6,886 nucleotides of DNA from Actinomycetes bacterium. GTDB lineage: Bacteria; Actinomycetota; Thermoleophilia; Solirubrobacterales; Solirubrobacteraceae. Positions 5,862-6,886 of this stretch are shown piece by piece (the stretch's first letter is position 1; every line of letters starts with the position of its first letter). The stretch covers positions 1 to 6,886 of the forward strand of contig JAEXXR010000531.1 of assembly GCA_023405705.1 (NCBI GenBank), read 5' to 3'. A program made the position numbers and the translations under genes. The notes beneath the pieces were generated by a model. That model ran no database searches and was not told the DNA's origin. It was given only the letters and a program-made list of their open reading frames with translations.

Positions 5862-6886
5862 GTGGGTCCGAACGACGATCCGGAGTTCGACCGCCTGATC
5901 GCCGCTGACGCCGCCGCTGACGATGCCCCCGCCACCGGCGGCGCGGCCGAGGCGTCGCGGGTGAGCGGCTGGCGTCGGGTGTTCACCGGTAACCGGGCGT
6001 TGTGGCTGGTCGCCGCCGCTGCCGTGGTGGCCCTCGTGGCCGGCCTGCTGGTGGGCAGGTTCGTGCTGTCGCCCGCCGACGCGGCGGCCGCCGGCGAGCC
6101 GCCGGAAGCGGGCCTGGTGACGGTACCCGTGGAGTTCGGTGCGCTCAGCAACGATGTGACGATCCGCGGTGAGGTCGCGTATGCGGATGCCGTGGATGTG
6201 ACGATCGACACGTCCGGTCTCGGCGGCGCCGCCGTCGTCACCGGCAACGTCCCCGAGGTGGGCGCGATGCTCGACCCACTGTCGGTCGCGCTGACGGTCT
6301 CGGGCCGTCCGGTGATCGTCCTGCCCGGCGAGCTGCCCGCCTACCGCAGACTCGCGTTCGGCATGAGCGGACCCGACGTCGTGCAGTTCAAGCAGGCCAT
6401 GGCCGCGGTCGGCATCGACGCCGGCGACCCGGCCTCCGACGTCTTCGACGAGAAGGCGGCCGCCGCGGTCGGGGCGCTGTACGCGCAGGCCGGCTACACC
6501 GCTCCCGTTCCCGCCGAGGGCGCCGCAGAGGGGGTGTCCGCCGCCGAAGACGGTGTCGGTGCCGCGCAGCTGTCGCTCGCGTCGGCGCGGGCGGATCTCT
6601 CCCGTGCCGGTGCCGGTGCCTCGGCGGAGCAGGTGCGCGAGGCCGACGTGGCGATCGCACAGGCGCAGCGCGAGCTCGCCGTGGTGCAGGCCAGCAAACC
6701 GGCCGACCCCGCCGATGCCGCGGCGATGGCCCGCTGGCAGGCCGACGTCGGCAACGCGCAGGACAATGTCGGGCTCGCGCAGCTGCGCCGGCAGCAGCTG
6801 GACGCCGCCCCCGACACCGCCTCGGCGCGCGCCGGGGTGCAGGCCGCCGAGCAGCAGCTCGCCGACGCGCAGCGCGCCCTCTCCCG
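5862..6886 (+). CDS. Membrane-anchored efflux adaptor with peptidoglycan-binding domain (3' end cut by window)
   Basis: The frame stays open from the GTG at 5862 to the window end: 341 codons, C-terminus missing. The start follows the lipoprotein stop with no gap. A GAGG lies 11 bases upstream inside the preceding gene, pointing to coupled translation. Residues 1-45 are a cytoplasmic, acidic then basic tail. Residues ~46-68 are one hydrophobic membrane helix (ALWLVAAAAVVALVAGLLVG). Residues ~85-163 form a beta-rich segment (VTVPVEFGALSNDVTIRGEV and ALTVSGRPVIVLPGELPAYR). Residues ~164-215 resemble a PG_binding_1 domain (GMSGPDVVQFKQAM). From ~222 on the sequence is Ala/Gln/Glu-rich and reads as two coiled-coil arms typical of HlyD/MacA-type adaptors. 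Such adaptors link an inner-membrane ABC transporter to the envelope. An ATPase and a MacB-like permease are expected downstream but lie outside. Substrate unknown. Confidence 0.87.
   Translation, partial: MGPNDDPEFDRLIAADAAADDAPATGGAAEASRVSGWRRVFTGNRALWLVAAAAVVALVAGLLVGRFVLSPADAAAAGEPPEAGLVTVPVEFGALSNDVTIRGEVAYADAVDVTIDTSGLGGAAVVTGNVPEVGAMLDPLSVALTVSGRPVIVLPGELPAYRRLAFGMSGPDVVQFKQAMAAVGIDAGDPASDVFDEKAAAAVGALYAQAGYTAPVPAEGAAEGVSAAEDGVGAAQLSLASARADLSRAGAGASAEQVREADVAIAQAQRELAVVQASKPADPADAAAMARWQADVGNAQDNVGLAQLRRQQLDAAPDTASARAGVQAAEQQLADAQRALS

Noticed and set aside
6600..6620. Short GGTGCC tandem repeat as a possible regulatory repeat
   Set aside because: It lies in frame in the adaptor's Ala/Gly-rich coiled-coil arm and is explained by local protein composition.
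5753..6817. Minus-strand frames opposite the lipoprotein end and the adaptor
   Set aside because: Low-complexity Ala/Ser/Thr or Arg/Pro translations opposite a frame with a membrane helix, a peptidoglycan-binding motif and coiled coil.

Overview
The window looks like chromosomal DNA from a high-G+C actinobacterium. It is probably in the order Micrococcales, and Microbacterium or a close relative fits best. The reasons are the G+C-rich third codon positions, the GTG and TTG starts, the actinobacterial-type polynucleotide phosphorylase, the DUF5302-like small protein and the very frequent word GGATGCC. I see no phage, insertion sequence, CRISPR array, tRNA or rRNA. The genus is an inference from sequence style.

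Region by region: (1) At the left edge (1-27) a perfect-stem hairpin ends a small minus-strand gene for a DUF5302-like protein. (2) A gap of about 240 bases between divergent genes carries a TAGGCT -10 box and a structured leader of three hairpins, followed by a strong Shine-Dalgarno. The leader resembles the actinobacterial 'Actino-pnp' RNA. (3) pnp (498-2777, TTG start) is complete with both RNase PH domains, KH and S1, and ends at a strong intrinsic terminator (2795-2839), so it appears monocistronic. (4) A 258-base gap holds a perfect 8+8 palindrome (2850-2869) and the probable promoter of the next gene. (5) An aldo/keto reductase-fold protein (3036-4073) has lost three of the four catalytic residues. 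(6) A histidine phosphatase (about 4177-4776) follows, with its own -10-like box and a C-rich leader. (7) Two abutting hairpins separate it from a two-gene unit. This consists of a very acidic lipoprotein with four extra cysteines (4884-5861) and, with zero spacing, a membrane-anchored adaptor carrying a peptidoglycan-binding domain and a coiled-coil hairpin (5862 to beyond the window end).

The first part is RNA-turnover housekeeping. pnp is probably controlled post-transcriptionally through its leader, as in other bacteria where PNPase controls its own mRNA. The reductase-like and phosphatase genes look like independent single-gene units. The last two genes look like the start of a cell-envelope export operon. 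In this adaptor family an ABC-transporter ATPase and a MacB-type permease usually follow, but here they would lie past the right edge, so that is a prediction. The most unusual points are the degenerate reductase, the lipoprotein of unknown family translationally linked to the adaptor, the palindrome at 2850-2869, and the decamer GGATGCCGTG repeated four times.
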